From: Planomicrobium okeanokoites
GTDB lineage: Bacteria; Bacillota; Bacilli; Bacillales_A; Planococcaceae
NCBI RefSeq assembly: GCF_003428875.1
Contig: NZ_QQRS01000001.1
Coordinates: forward strand, 124,001 to 188,000
DNA: 64,000 bases
Reading direction: 5' to 3'
Of this stretch, positions 33,754 through 42,402 are shown piece by piece (positions within the stretch are counted from its first letter, which is position 1; each line of letters begins with the position of its first letter). The notes beneath the pieces were generated by a model. That model did not search any database. It was not told the DNA's origin and saw only the letters and a program-made list of their open reading frames with translations. Both the position numbers and the translations under genes were made by a program.

Positions 33754-34221
33754 ATGAAAGCTAATTACATTAAGGATTTCGATCAATGGAAGCGGGAATT
33801 CAGTTTTTCGGCTCCGGTGCAAGTGCGTTTTTCTGAGACAGATATGTTCGGCCATGTCAATAATACGGTGCCGATCGCTTATTTTGAATTCGCTCGGATC
33901 GAATATATGAAAGAATTAGGTCTGATGCAGCGCTGGCTTAAAGGAGACGGGGAACTGTTTCCAGTTATCGCTGATATGCAGGTGGACTACACGCAGCAGG
34001 TTTATTTCGATGAAATGCTCGACGTGTTTGTGAAAATAGCATCTGTCGGCAGGTCGTCGATCGATATCCATTATTGGGTGGTAAACGCAAAAGGGGAAAC
34101 CTGCTTTACAGGCAGAGGCGCGATGGTGCAGATTTCCAAAGCCACGGGCAAAGGACATCCTTGGACTGCTGAAGAAAAAGAGCTTTTTGAAAACAAGCAG
34201 TTAATTTCATCAGAAAATTAA
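33754..34221 (+). CDS. ysmA: Acyl-CoA thioesterase-like hot-dog protein (YsmA)
   Basis: The 155-residue protein has a single 4HBT/FatA-like hot-dog domain: VRFSETDMFGHVNNTVPIAYFEFARIEYM (about 28-56) is the characteristic N-terminal segment with a catalytic-type Asp, and SVGRSSIDIHYWV the later strand. It probably hydrolyses an acyl-CoA or acyl carrier substrate, unknown for YsmA. The position after sdhB matches ysmA of B. subtilis. ATG follows TTGGAGG. Confidence 0.88.
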   Translation: MKANYIKDFDQWKREFSFSAPVQVRFSETDMFGHVNNTVPIAYFEFARIEYMKELGLMQRWLKGDGELFPVIADMQVDYTQQVYFDEMLDVFVKIASVGRSSIDIHYWVVNAKGETCFTGRGAMVQISKATGKGHPWTAEEKELFENKQLISSEN

Positions 34222-34253
34222 GTCAGTTCTTGCTAAATCATAAAAAAACCTTC

Positions 34254-34265
34254 ACTATATATAGT
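34254..34265. promoter_or_regulatory. Palindrome actatatatagt upstream of the MarR gene
   Basis: A perfect 12-base palindrome 28 bases before the start of the MarR-type regulator gene. MarR proteins bind such short AT-rich palindromes, so an autoregulatory operator is plausible. Confidence 0.4.
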
Positions 34266-34293
34266 AATAGTTGTACTCAAGGAGTGGACATGA

Positions 34294-34749
34294 ATGATGA
34301 ATGAAAACAAAAATGAAATTCAGCACGATAAGGGACGCGTCGCTTTCATGGAAAAGGAACTGAGGTACATTTCCGGTATCATCAAGCAGAAAGGCCGGGA
34401 AATCCTCAATTCGTATACCATTACACCGCCGCAGTTCATCGCGCTGCAATGGCTTTTCGAACATGGTGATATGACGATCGGCGATCTGTCGAACAAGATG
34501 TATCTGGCATTCAGTACGACGACCGATCTGGTCGACCGTATGGAAAAGAATGAACTGGTGGTCCGGATCCGCGAAGAACAGGACCGCCGAGTGGTGCGCA
34601 TCAAGCTTTTGAAAGAAGGCGAACGCATCATTGAAGAAGTGATTGAGAAAAGACAGGATTATTTACAGAACGTCCTGAGTGAATTCAGCGAAGAAGAAGT
34701 GGAGCAATTTTCATTCCTATTGGAGAAATTGCACACGAACATGAAATAG
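34294..34749 (+). CDS. ysmB: MarR-family transcriptional regulator (YsmB)
   Basis: The 151-residue winged-helix regulator shows the MarR pattern ITPPQFIALQWLFEHGDMTIGDLSNKMYLAFSTTTDLVDRMEKNELVVR (HTH at about 60-85) with the wing EEQDRRVVRIKLLKEG. The position matches ysmB, upstream of racE; the gerE gene that precedes it in B. subtilis is absent. ATG at 34294 follows AAGGAG. It lies 11 bases before the glutamate racemase gene. Confidence 0.9.
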   Translation: MMNENKNEIQHDKGRVAFMEKELRYISGIIKQKGREILNSYTITPPQFIALQWLFEHGDMTIGDLSNKMYLAFSTTTDLVDRMEKNELVVRIREEQDRRVVRIKLLKEGERIIEEVIEKRQDYLQNVLSEFSEEEVEQFSFLLEKLHTNMK

Positions 34750-34759
34750 GGGCGGAAAC

Positions 34760-35569
34760 ATGCAAGCGAATGCGCCAATCGGAGTAATCGATTCAGGAGT
34801 CGGGGGCTTGACTGTCGCAAAAGAGATCATGCGGCTTTTACCGAACGAGCAAGTGATTTATATCGGAGACAACGCAAGATGTCCATACGGGCCGCGTCCA
34901 CAAGCGGAAGTAAGGAAGTATACATGGCAGATGGCCAAGGCGCTAATGGACAAAAACATCAAGCTGCTCGTCATCGCCTGCAATACGGCGACGGCTGCAA
35001 CGCTTGAATCATTGCAGAAAAAATTGCCGATTCCGGTCATCGGCGTCATTTTCCCGGGTGCCCGGGCAGCGATGAAAGTTTCTGCCACGAAGGAAATCGC
35101 CGTGCTCGGCACAATCGGTACAGTGAAAAGCGGGGCATACGAAAATGCGTTGAAATCATTGATGTCTTCTTGCCACGTTGTTCAACTGGCGTGCCCCAAA
35201 TTTGTGCCGCTTGTTGAAAGTGATGAGTACGAAGGTGAATTTGCAAGAAAAATGGTGAGGGAAACGCTTGCCCAATTGGAGCGCAAACATTTTGATACTG
35301 CTATACTGGGCTGCACGCATTACCCGCTTCTTCATGACTTTATCCAGGAGAAGTTCGGACCTTCGGTGACGGTCTTGTCATCTGCTGCCGAAACCGCCAA
35401 AGATGTCGAAAATCACCTGCGCTTTCAAAACATGCTGGCATCAGCAGACAAGCGGCCAGTGCATAAATTCTATACATCAGGTTCCACTTCGATATTTGAA
35501 ACGATCATCAAGAAATGGCTGGAGATCGACAAACCGGTCATCCATTCAATAAAATTCCCTCAAACCTGA
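34760..35569 (+). CDS. racE: Glutamate racemase
   Basis: The enzyme interconverts L- and D-glutamate for peptidoglycan and needs no cofactor. The 269 residues contain GVIDSGVGGLTVAKEIM (8-24), the catalytic Cys pair in VIACNTATAATLE (about 70-82) and LGCTHYPLL (about 183-191). ATG follows GGGGCGG. It ends in a terminator that overlaps its stop codon. Confidence 0.96.
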   Translation: MQANAPIGVIDSGVGGLTVAKEIMRLLPNEQVIYIGDNARCPYGPRPQAEVRKYTWQMAKALMDKNIKLLVIACNTATAATLESLQKKLPIPVIGVIFPGARAAMKVSATKEIAVLGTIGTVKSGAYENALKSLMSSCHVVQLACPKFVPLVESDEYEGEFARKMVRETLAQLERKHFDTAILGCTHYPLLHDFIQEKFGPSVTVLSSAAETAKDVENHLRFQNMLASADKRPVHKFYTSGSTSIFETIIKKWLEIDKPVIHSIKFPQT

Positions 35570-35591
35570 TGGCGCAGCCGTCAGGTTTTTG
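35562..35591 (+). terminator. Terminator after racE, overlapping its stop codon
   Basis: aaacctga (35562-35569) pairs with tcaggttt (35581-35588), followed by T. The 5' arm includes the TGA stop. Confidence 0.75.
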
Positions 35592-35644
35592 TCGGTCCCA
35601 ATAAAATATGGTACGCTAATCGAGTAAATATAAGGAGGATATCC

Positions 35645-36394
35645 ATGACAAGAGCAGACGAAAGAAATGCGGACCAATTGCGTCCGGTCAATATGCAGGC
35701 AGAGTATCTGATCCATCCTGAAGGGTCCGTGTTAATTACGGTAGGGCAGACAAAGGTGATCTGTACTGCGACAATAGAAGAAAAAGTTCCCGGTTTCCTG
35801 CGCGGCCAGGGGAAAGGCTGGATCACAGCCGAGTATGCCATGCTGCCGCGGGCGACAGGCAGCCGCAACCGGCGTGAAGCGTCAGCCGGCAAAATAGGTG
35901 GACGCACAATGGAAATCCAGCGCCTGATCGGCCGCGCGCTGCGTGCGGTGGTCGATCTCGAAAAATTGGGTGAACGCACGATTTGGCTCGATTGCGATGT
36001 TATCCAGGCAGATGGAGGAACTCGCACAGCTTCTATTACCGGAGCATTTGTGGCGATGGTCATGGCCATCAGCAAACTCGAGTTGACAGCTTTCCCGGTA
36101 ACGGATTTCCTGGCGGCCACTAGCGTCGGCATCACAAAAGACAATGGCGCCATCTTGGATTTGGATTACAGTGAAGACTCAACTGCTGAAGTTGACATGA
36201 ACCTGGTGATGACAGGCAAAGGCCATTTTGTGGAACTGCAGGGTACAGGAGAAGAATCAACCTTTACTCGTGTCCAGTTAAACGAAATGCTGGATCTCGG
36301 TGAAGCGGGAATCCGTCAATTGATTGAAAAGCAGAAAGAAATTCTTGGTGAAACCGCACTCCGGATCGGAGAAGAAACGAGGTCGGAATTATGA
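35645..36394 (+). CDS. rph: Ribonuclease PH
   Basis: RNase PH is a phosphorolytic 3' exoribonuclease that trims tRNA precursors. The 249 residues contain [18 protein letters not shown], the phosphate-binding Arg region [31 protein letters not shown] (about 75-104; key RxxR and GR-IGRALR residues) and [23 protein letters not shown] follows AAGGAGG. The gerM gene found between racE and rph in B. subtilis is absent. It overlaps rdgB by four bases. Confidence 0.96.
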   Translation: MTRADERNADQLRPVNMQAEYLIHPEGSVLITVGQTKVICTATIEEKVPGFLRGQGKGWITAEYAMLPRATGSRNRREASAGKIGGRTMEIQRLIGRALRAVVDLEKLGERTIWLDCDVIQADGGTRTASITGAFVAMVMAISKLELTAFPVTDFLAATSVGITKDNGAILDLDYSEDSTAEVDMNLVMTGKGHFVELQGTGEESTFTRVQLNEMLDLGEAGIRQLIEKQKEILGETALRIGEETRSEL

Positions 36395-36990
36395 AAGAGA
36401 TAATCATTGCGACGAAAAACAAAGGCAAAGCCAAAGATTTTGAACAATTGCTTGAACCGATGGGCTATAAAGTACTGACTTTGCATGATGTTGCTCCACA
36501 TATGGATGTCGAGGAAACCGGTGAAACTTTCGAAGCGAATGCCATTCTGAAAGCGGAGGCGATTGCGCAAGAATTGCAGGCGACTGTCATCGCCGATGAC
36601 AGCGGCCTTGAAATCGATGCGCTTGACGGCGAACCGGGTGTCTACTCAGCCCGCTATTCAGGCGATGAAAGAAACGATGAATCCAATATCGATAAAGTCC
36701 TTCAGAAAATGGTCCAGGTGCCGGATAGTGAAAAGACAGCGCGTTTCCGCTGCGTCCTGGCTTTGGCGTCACCTGGCAAGGAAACCATCCTTTTTGAAGG
36801 AACCTGTGAGGGCTTGATCACAGATGAAAGAAAAGGTGAGAACGGATTCGGATATGATCCGATTTTTTATGTGCCGGCTTTGGATAAAACGATGGCCGAA
36901 ATGAAACCTTCTGAGAAAGCATCGGTTTCCCATCGCGGAAATGCTATTCGGGAATTAGGGAAAGCGATGCCTGGCTTGTCCGGCAACTGA
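36391..36990 (+). CDS. rdgB: dITP/XTP pyrophosphatase (RdgB/HAM1 family)
   Basis: This house-cleaning enzyme removes deaminated purine nucleotides from the pool. The 199 residues show the HAM1 pattern [18 protein letters not shown] (4-21), [24 protein letters not shown] (about 68-91; the ADDSGL catalytic Asp) and [19 protein letters not shown]. The start overlaps rph (ATGA), so the two are translationally coupled, as in B. subtilis (ysnA). Confidence 0.95.
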   Translation: MKEIIIATKNKGKAKDFEQLLEPMGYKVLTLHDVAPHMDVEETGETFEANAILKAEAIAQELQATVIADDSGLEIDALDGEPGVYSARYSGDERNDESNIDKVLQKMVQVPDSEKTARFRCVLALASPGKETILFEGTCEGLITDERKGENGFGYDPIFYVPALDKTMAEMKPSEKASVSHRGNAIRELGKAMPGLSGN

Positions 36991-37036
36991 GCCACCACTG
37001 ATTTTGACAGATTTGAAATGTTTTTTTAAAATAGCG

Positions 37037-37065
37037 TTGACATTTCCATAAAAGATTTCTATAAT
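37037..37065 (+). promoter_or_regulatory. Consensus sigma-A promoter of tRNA-Arg
   Basis: TTGACA (37037-37042), 17 bases, TATAAT (37060-37065). Both hexamers are perfect. The tRNA begins 71 bases downstream. Confidence 0.88.
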
Positions 37066-37136
37066 TAAAATTGTCTTTCGAAATAGAATGCAAAACGAGC
37101 TGTTCACAGTTCCCATTGCATTGAGCAGAAAGTCAT

Positions 37137-37210
<74 letters not shown>

Positions 37211-37220
37211 TAATTATGGA

Positions 37221-37256
37221 AAAGCCTTTCAGCCGGTCATCGGCTGGAGGGCTTTT
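37221..37256 (+). terminator. Terminator after tRNA-Arg
   Basis: aaagccttt-cagccg pairs with cggctg-gagggcttt around loop gtcat, followed by TTTTT. Confidence 0.88.
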
Positions 37257-37361
37257 TGTATGTTTGGACATTGTGTGAAGCGGCAGAAAAAAATGAAATT
37301 ATTTTTTCAGAAACCCTTCCAATCGAACAACCGGATTTGCTAAACTGTTTTGTGATTATAG

Positions 37362-37985
37362 ATGAATCAGAGAAAGAAGGATGAACTGGAATTGCTGACG
37401 AAACTGCCGGTTAAAATAGTGATCGCTGCTTTGATATTGCTTGTGGGATTCAGCGGCACCGCCGCTTATGATATATGGACTTATGCTAAAACTTCCGAGC
37501 TCGTGAAGGCGGATGCCGCCATCGTGTTGGGCACCGCGGTGTGGGGGGACGAACCATCGCCTGTGCTCCGTGAACGGATCAATCACTCCATTTGGCTATA
37601 TGAAAACGATTATGTCGAAAAGATCATTTTTACCGGCGGCAAGACCAATGGTTCGGAACTGGCTGAGGCGGTTGTTTCAAAAAACTATGCGATAGCGCAT
37701 AATGTCCCAGCAGAAGATATTTACATAGAAGATCGTTCCATGGTGACGATTGAAAACTTCCGCTTCGTTGCTGAAATCGCCGAGTTGCATGAACTGACGG
37801 ATTTTCTGGTGGTAAGCGATCCGCTTCATATGAAACGTGCGCTGCAGATGGCTGAGGATACCGGCTTCGAAGCTTTCACTTCACCGACTACGACTTCCGA
37901 ATACAATTCACTGACGACGATCGTGCCGTTCTTTTTCCGTGAAGTCGGCGCATACATGGCCTACTCACTGTCTATCGGCGATTAA
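37362..37985 (+). CDS. YdcF/SanA family (DUF218) membrane-anchored protein
   Basis: The 207-residue protein has one N-terminal membrane helix (about 17-37) and a DUF218 domain with ADAAIVLGTAVWGDEPSPVLRERI (about 48-71), IIFTGGKTNG (about 87-96) and EDRSMVTIENFRF (about 123-135). The family is linked to envelope barrier function (SanA, ElyC) but the reaction is unknown. The most likely topology puts the domain outside the cytoplasm. The ribosome site of the ATG at 37362 is weak. It stands alone between the tRNA and ysoA, with a terminator at 37994. Confidence 0.85.
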   Translation: MNQRKKDELELLTKLPVKIVIAALILLVGFSGTAAYDIWTYAKTSELVKADAAIVLGTAVWGDEPSPVLRERINHSIWLYENDYVEKIIFTGGKTNGSELAEAVVSKNYAIAHNVPAEDIYIEDRSMVTIENFRFVAEIAELHELTDFLVVSDPLHMKRALQMAEDTGFEAFTSPTTTSEYNSLTTIVPFFFREVGAYMAYSLSIGD

Positions 37986-37993
37986 CTCCTGAA

Positions 37994-38025
37994 AAATCTT
38001 TCCCTGTTGGGGAAGGATTTTTTAT
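37994..38025 (+). terminator. Terminator after the DUF218 gene
   Basis: aaatctttccc (37994-38004) pairs with ggggaaggattt (38009-38020), with G-T pairing, then TTTT. Confidence 0.8.
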
Positions 38026-38159
38026 TTTATTCGATTCATAAAATGATAAAGTAAGTGGTATAGTAAAATAAATGCGGGGACCGCCGCAAAAGGTTTAAAT
38101 CTTGTGAAATAGGCAATGTTCAAGGGTATAGACAATAATTGCGCGACGGAGGTGATAAG

Positions 38160-39137
38160 ATGCGTAAAAAATACAGGGAATTAAAGCGGAAAGGCAACGT
38201 CGTCGTTTTTCCGACTACGATTGAACGGCTGCTGACAGAAGGGATGACGCTGCTGAAGCAGGAGCGTTATGAGGAAGCGAGGGATGGTCTTTATCAGGTG
38301 CTGACCTATGAACCGGAGCATCCGGCTGCGCTCGGGGCTTATTCCTATTGCCTATATGAGCTTGGCGATTACGATGAAGCGCTGGAAGTGTGCCGTGAGC
38401 TGCTGAAAGTCGGACCGATCCATTACCTTGAAACGATGGAATTATACATAAGCATATTGATGCAGGTTCGGGAATTTGAAGAAGCGGAGCGGGTAATCGA
38501 AGCGCTGATCGATGAGAAAGTCTTGCCAGAAGAACGTTTGGAACAATTTCATCTGCTGCGGGACCTCAATGAGCGGATCGCCTCGAAATCGATCGAAAAG
38601 ATCGACGCTGACCAGTTTACGCCGGAAGTTTTTCTGAAATTGAATCCTTATGAGCAGGAACGCAAAGTGATGGAATTGCCGCCATCGTCGTTCAAGCCGT
38701 TGAAAGATAAGCTGATTGCACTCGTCGAACATCCGGAAATTGATTTATTGGCGAAGACATACATATTATTCATCATGCAGCAGGAAAAAATAATAGCTAA
38801 GGTCAACATACATAAGTTTCATTATATCGGCGAGTTCAATATCTCAGACCTTACAGATCCTCAGGAAAGCCCGCGTGTACACGACATAAAAACGATTTTT
38901 GCCGAGCAATTGGCGAAGGATCCGACACGCCTGGAAATGGCGAACGAACTGTTTGAACGACATGTCTATCTGTTCTATCCTTTCCTGATGGATGAGTACG
39001 ATGCAAAAGAAGTGGCGGAAGCCTATATGTCCTATCTGGATTTATTGTTCACAGGCGTAGCGGACGAGACGAGTGATGAAGACCTGCAAAATCTGTTGAT
39101 GCAAGCGGAAATGTGGTTTGAAATGCGTAACAGATAG
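38160..39137 (+). CDS. ysoA: Tetratricopeptide-repeat protein (YsoA-like)
   Basis: This 325-residue soluble protein has TPR-type repeats in its N-terminal half: LLTEGMTLLKQERYEEARDGLYQVLTYEP, ALGAYSYCLYELGDYDEALEVCRELL and MELYISILMQVREFEEAERVIEAL (about 20-130). The second half is helical without a recognised domain. ATG at 38160 follows GGAGGTGA at the right distance; the GTG/ATG-type codon at 38139 has no such site. Its place directly upstream of tig is that of ysoA in B. subtilis. Probably a protein-interaction scaffold; partner unknown. Confidence 0.85.
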   Translation: MRKKYRELKRKGNVVVFPTTIERLLTEGMTLLKQERYEEARDGLYQVLTYEPEHPAALGAYSYCLYELGDYDEALEVCRELLKVGPIHYLETMELYISILMQVREFEEAERVIEALIDEKVLPEERLEQFHLLRDLNERIASKSIEKIDADQFTPEVFLKLNPYEQERKVMELPPSSFKPLKDKLIALVEHPEIDLLAKTYILFIMQQEKIIAKVNIHKFHYIGEFNISDLTDPQESPRVHDIKTIFAEQLAKDPTRLEMANELFERHVYLFYPFLMDEYDAKEVAEAYMSYLDLLFTGVADETSDEDLQNLLMQAEMWFEMRNR

Positions 39138-39143
39138 AAATAG

Positions 39144-39171
39144 TTGAACCTCGTATCATGTGTGATATAAT
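39144..39171 (+). promoter_or_regulatory. Sigma-A promoter of tig
   Basis: TTGAAC (39144-39149), 16 bases, TATAAT (39166-39171) preceded by TGA (extended -10). The tig start codon is at 39240. Confidence 0.8.
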
Positions 39172-39239
39172 ATTGAAGTTGTCAAAATTCGTATAAACGT
39201 ATGAATGACTTTTGTAAAAAATGTTTGGAGGGCTTATAT

Positions 39240-40523
39240 ATGTCAGCAAAATGGGAAAAACAAGAAGGTAACACAGGAACACTTACAGTTGAAGTTCCAG
39301 CAGAAGAAGTTAATGCCGGACTGGACAAAGCGTTCAAGAAAGTCGTAAAAGAAATCAACGTACCAGGATTCCGCAAAGGGAAAATGCCGCGCCAAATGTT
39401 CGAAAAACGTTTCGGTGCAGAATCTCTTTACCAGGATGCTTTGGACTTCATCTTGCCGGATGCTTATGCAAACGCTGTTGAAGAAGCGGGAATCAACCCA
39501 GTTGACCGCCCTGAAATCGATATTGAAACAATCGAAAAAGGCCAGCCGCTTGTATTCACTGCAAAAGTGACGGTTAAACCGGAAGTTGAGCTTGGTGAAT
39601 ATAAAGGACTTGAAGTTTCAAAACCTGAAACTGAAGTGACTGATGAAGAAATCGAAGAAAAATTGAAAGAGAACCAGGAGCGTTTCGCTGAACTTGCTGT
39701 TAAAGAAGACGAAGCGATCGTTGAAGGCGATACTGCAGTGATCGATTTCGAAGGATTCGTCGATGGCGAAGCTTTTGAAGGCGGAGCAGGAAACGACTAT
39801 TCTCTTGAAATCGGATCGAATTCATTCATCCCAGGCTTTGAAGAGCAATTGGTAGGCGTGAAATCAGGTGAAGAAAAAGATGTTGAAGTAACATTCCCTG
39901 AAGAATACCACGCTGCTGAACTTGCAGGAAAAGCTGCAACGTTCAAAGTGAAAGTGAATGAAGTTAAAGCAAAAGAGCTTCCAGAGTTGAACGACGAGTT
40001 CGCTAAGGAAATCGATGCTGAAGTATCAAGCCTTGATGAACTTCGCACAAAAATGAAAGAAGCGGCTGCAGCTGAAAAAGCTTCAAACGCTGATGCGGCT
40101 GTACGCGACGAATTGGTGCAAAAAGCTGCTGAAAACGCAACAATCGATATCCCGCAAGCAATGATCGATTCTGAAATGGACCGCATGATGCAGGACTTCG
40201 AACAACGCTTGACGCAACAAGGCATGAATCTTGAGCTTTACTTCCAGTTCTCCGGACAGGACGAAGCGGCTCTTCGCGAGCAGATGAAAGGCGACGCGGA
40301 AACTCGCGTACGTGTATCATTGACGCTAGAAGCGATTGCAAAAGCTGAAAACATGGAAGTCACTTCTGAAGACATCGACAAAGAACTTGAGAAGATGTCT
40401 GGCCAATTCAACATGGATATCGAGCAGATCAAAGCTGCATTAGGCGGCACTGAAATGCTTGAAAATGATATCCGCATGCAGAACACTGTTGAATTCCTTG
40501 TAGAAAACGCTAAAATCAACTAA
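39240..40523 (+). CDS. tig: Trigger factor (ribosome-associated chaperone, PPIase)
   Basis: Trigger factor binds nascent chains at the ribosome exit. The 427 residues have the ribosome-binding domain with the signature loop [11 protein letters not shown] (about 44-54), the FKBP PPIase domain at about 150-245 ([20 protein letters not shown]) and a long helical C-terminal domain rich in Glu/Lys. ATG at 39240 follows TGGAGGG; an upstream in-frame ATG at 39201 overlaps the leader and would add a non-family extension. Confidence 0.96.
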   Translation: MSAKWEKQEGNTGTLTVEVPAEEVNAGLDKAFKKVVKEINVPGFRKGKMPRQMFEKRFGAESLYQDALDFILPDAYANAVEEAGINPVDRPEIDIETIEKGQPLVFTAKVTVKPEVELGEYKGLEVSKPETEVTDEEIEEKLKENQERFAELAVKEDEAIVEGDTAVIDFEGFVDGEAFEGGAGNDYSLEIGSNSFIPGFEEQLVGVKSGEEKDVEVTFPEEYHAAELAGKAATFKVKVNEVKAKELPELNDEFAKEIDAEVSSLDELRTKMKEAAAAEKASNADAAVRDELVQKAAENATIDIPQAMIDSEMDRMMQDFEQRLTQQGMNLELYFQFSGQDEAALREQMKGDAETRVRVSLTLEAIAKAENMEVTSEDIDKELEKMSGQFNMDIEQIKAALGGTEMLENDIRMQNTVEFLVENAKIN

Positions 40524-40552
40524 TATTGCATAACACATAAGTTTTAATAAGA

Positions 40553-40580
40553 ACAAGGCGCGGAGACGCGCCTTGTTTTC
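40553..40580 (+). terminator. Terminator after tig
   Basis: A perfect 10-bp stem, acaaggcgcg (40553-40562) with cgcgccttgt (40567-40576), has a gaga loop and TTTT. Confidence 0.93.
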
Positions 40581-40639
40581 TCTACATAGAAGATAATTGT
40601 TTGCACATAGGCTTTGCGCAGCGGCATGAATCTAATTAG

Positions 40640-40668
40640 TTGCTCAAAGCTATAGAATCTTGTAAGAT
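40640..40668 (+). promoter_or_regulatory. Sigma-A promoter of clpX
   Basis: TTGCTC (40640-40645), 17 bases, TAAGAT (40663-40668). The start codon lies 26 bases downstream. Confidence 0.6.
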
Positions 40669-40693
40669 TATGGCTTGAATAGGGGTGAATACA

Positions 40694-41965
40694 TTGTTCA
40701 AATTTAATGACGAAAAAGACCATCTAAAATGTTCATTCTGTGGCAAACCACAAGAGCAGGTTCGTAAACTGGTTGCAGGACCGGGTGTATATATTTGTGA
40801 CGAATGTATTGAGCTTTGTACGGAAATCGTAGAAGAAGAGCTTGGTACCGAAGAGGCAGTGGAATTCAAGGAAGTGCCTAAACCGAAGGAAATCATGGAT
40901 ATCCTCGGCGGCTATGTAATCGGCCAGGACAAAGCGAAAAAATCGCTTGCCGTCGCTGTTTACAACCACTACAAACGTGTCAATTCGCAAAGTAAGATCG
41001 ATGATGTCGAGCTTTCCAAGTCGAACATCGTATTGATCGGACCAACAGGAAGCGGTAAAACTTTATTGGCCCAAACTTTGGCCCGTATCCTGAATGTTCC
41101 TTTCGCTATTGCGGACGCAACATCTCTGACTGAAGCCGGCTATGTCGGTGAAGACGTCGAGAACATTCTGTTGAAACTGATTCAGGCAGCAGACTATGAT
41201 GTGGAACGTGCTGAAAAAGGCATCATCTATATCGATGAAATCGATAAAGTGGCCCGTAAATCTGAGAACCCGTCAATTACTCGTGACGTATCAGGTGAAG
41301 GCGTTCAGCAGGCATTGCTGAAAATTCTTGAAGGTACGACTGCAAGTGTTCCACCGCAAGGCGGACGCAAGCATCCTCATCAGGAATTCATCCAGATCGA
41401 CACGACGAATGTCTTGTTCATCGTGGGCGGAGCCTTTGACGGAGTAGACCAAATCATCAAACGCCGTCTTGGCAATAAAGTCATCGGTTTCGGTGCGGAT
41501 CCAAACAAAGAAGAGCTTGACGACAAATCATTGCTCAGCCAATTGATTCCTGAAGACTTGCTTAAGTTTGGTCTGATTCCTGAGTTCATCGGCCGTCTGC
41601 CGGTATTGGCTAGCCTTGAACAATTGGATGAAAAAGCATTGGTGCAGATCTTGACTGAACCGAAAAATGCTTTGATCAAGCAATACCAGAAAATGATGGA
41701 GCTTGATGGCGTTGAATTGACGTTCGAAGACGAAGCACTGGTTGAAATCGCCAAACTTGCGATTGAACGCAAAACAGGTGCCCGCGGACTTCGTTCGATC
41801 ATCGAGAACGTCATGCTGGATGTCATGTTCGACTTGCCTTCACGCGAAGACATCGTTGAATGTGTCATCACAAAAGAGACGATTACCGATAAAGTTCAGC
41901 CAAAACTCATCTTGGAAGATGGCTCTGAATACATTGCAGATAATAATGAGAAAACATCCGCATAA
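40694..41965 (+). CDS. clpX: ATP-dependent Clp protease ATP-binding subunit ClpX
   Basis: ClpX unfolds tagged proteins and feeds ClpP. The 423 residues start with the zinc-binding domain (C13, C16, C35, C38), then the AAA+ module: Walker A GPTGSGKT (116-123), Walker [10 protein letters not shown] and the pore loop GYVGEDVEN region. The C-terminal domain contains [10 protein letters not shown] and the IGF loop used to dock ClpP. TTG at 40694 follows GGGGTGA and gives MFKFNDEK, as in B. subtilis; the GTG at 40685 is inside the ribosome site. Confidence 0.97.
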   Translation: MFKFNDEKDHLKCSFCGKPQEQVRKLVAGPGVYICDECIELCTEIVEEELGTEEAVEFKEVPKPKEIMDILGGYVIGQDKAKKSLAVAVYNHYKRVNSQSKIDDVELSKSNIVLIGPTGSGKTLLAQTLARILNVPFAIADATSLTEAGYVGEDVENILLKLIQAADYDVERAEKGIIYIDEIDKVARKSENPSITRDVSGEGVQQALLKILEGTTASVPPQGGRKHPHQEFIQIDTTNVLFIVGGAFDGVDQIIKRRLGNKVIGFGADPNKEELDDKSLLSQLIPEDLLKFGLIPEFIGRLPVLASLEQLDEKALVQILTEPKNALIKQYQKMMELDGVELTFEDEALVEIAKLAIERKTGARGLRSIIENVMLDVMFDLPSREDIVECVITKETITDKVQPKLILEDGSEYIADNNEKTSA

Positions 41966-41974
41966 TTTAGGATG

Positions 41975-42033
41975 ATATGGGCTGACTCAGATTGTGCACA
42001 TCCGCGCGGTCTGGGCTCAGTCCATTTTTTTGG
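41975..42033 (+). terminator. Terminator after clpX
   Basis: The region tgggctgactcag (about 41977-41990) pairs imperfectly with ctgggctcagtcca (about 42011-42024), then a T run. Stem of about 13 bp with one or two bulges. Confidence 0.65.
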
Positions 42034-42054
42034 TTTTTTAGATGAATTCGCTCC

Positions 42055-42154
42055 AGAAGGACGCTTTCCGCGGGGAGCGGCCTGAGCCTCCTCGCTCGCT
42101 TCGCTCACTGTGGGGTCTCAGGACACGCTCTGTATCCCGCAGGAGTCGCCTTCT
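42055..42154 (+). repeat. Family A intergenic repeat, copy 3
   Basis: 100 bases from agaaggacgctttccgcgg to gcaggagtcgccttct. It is collinear with the copy at 23857. The terminal pair has changed from agacgg/ccgtct to agaagg/ccttct, so base pairing is kept. A family B element follows 32 bases later. Confidence 0.85.
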
Positions 42155-42185
42155 TTCGCTCATTCATCTTAAATTGGTTCACTTA

Positions 42186-42347
42186 GATATGGAGCAAAAC
42201 AGCAAAGACTCCCAGGGGAACAGAAACGGAGTTGGCTTTCCAACTCCGTTTCGAGCGAAGTGCTGAGATCCACTCGAGCGATGGGTAGCGAGCCCGAGTA
42301 AGCTCAGTGCAAGCCCCCAGGAAAGCGGAGCTGTTTTGCGGAATATC
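42186..42347 (+). repeat. Family B intergenic repeat, copy 2
   Basis: It begins gatatggagcaaaacagc and ends gctgttttgcggaatatc; the ends pair. An inner perfect 12-bp hairpin, aaacggagttgg with ccaactccgttt, lies at about 42227-42254. The corresponding hairpin in copy 1 is aaacacagttg/caactgtgttt, with matched changes on both arms. The element ends about 55 bases before the lonA start. Confidence 0.85.
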
Positions 42348-42402
42348 GATTTTGAAATTTTATTGTATGGAATAGATACACACACCCGGAGGTGGCTTAT
42401 AG

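Noticed and set aside
42055..42347. Insertion sequence or transposase remnant between clpX and lonA
   Set aside because: No transposase frame or target-site duplication is visible; the stretch is made of family A and B repeats.
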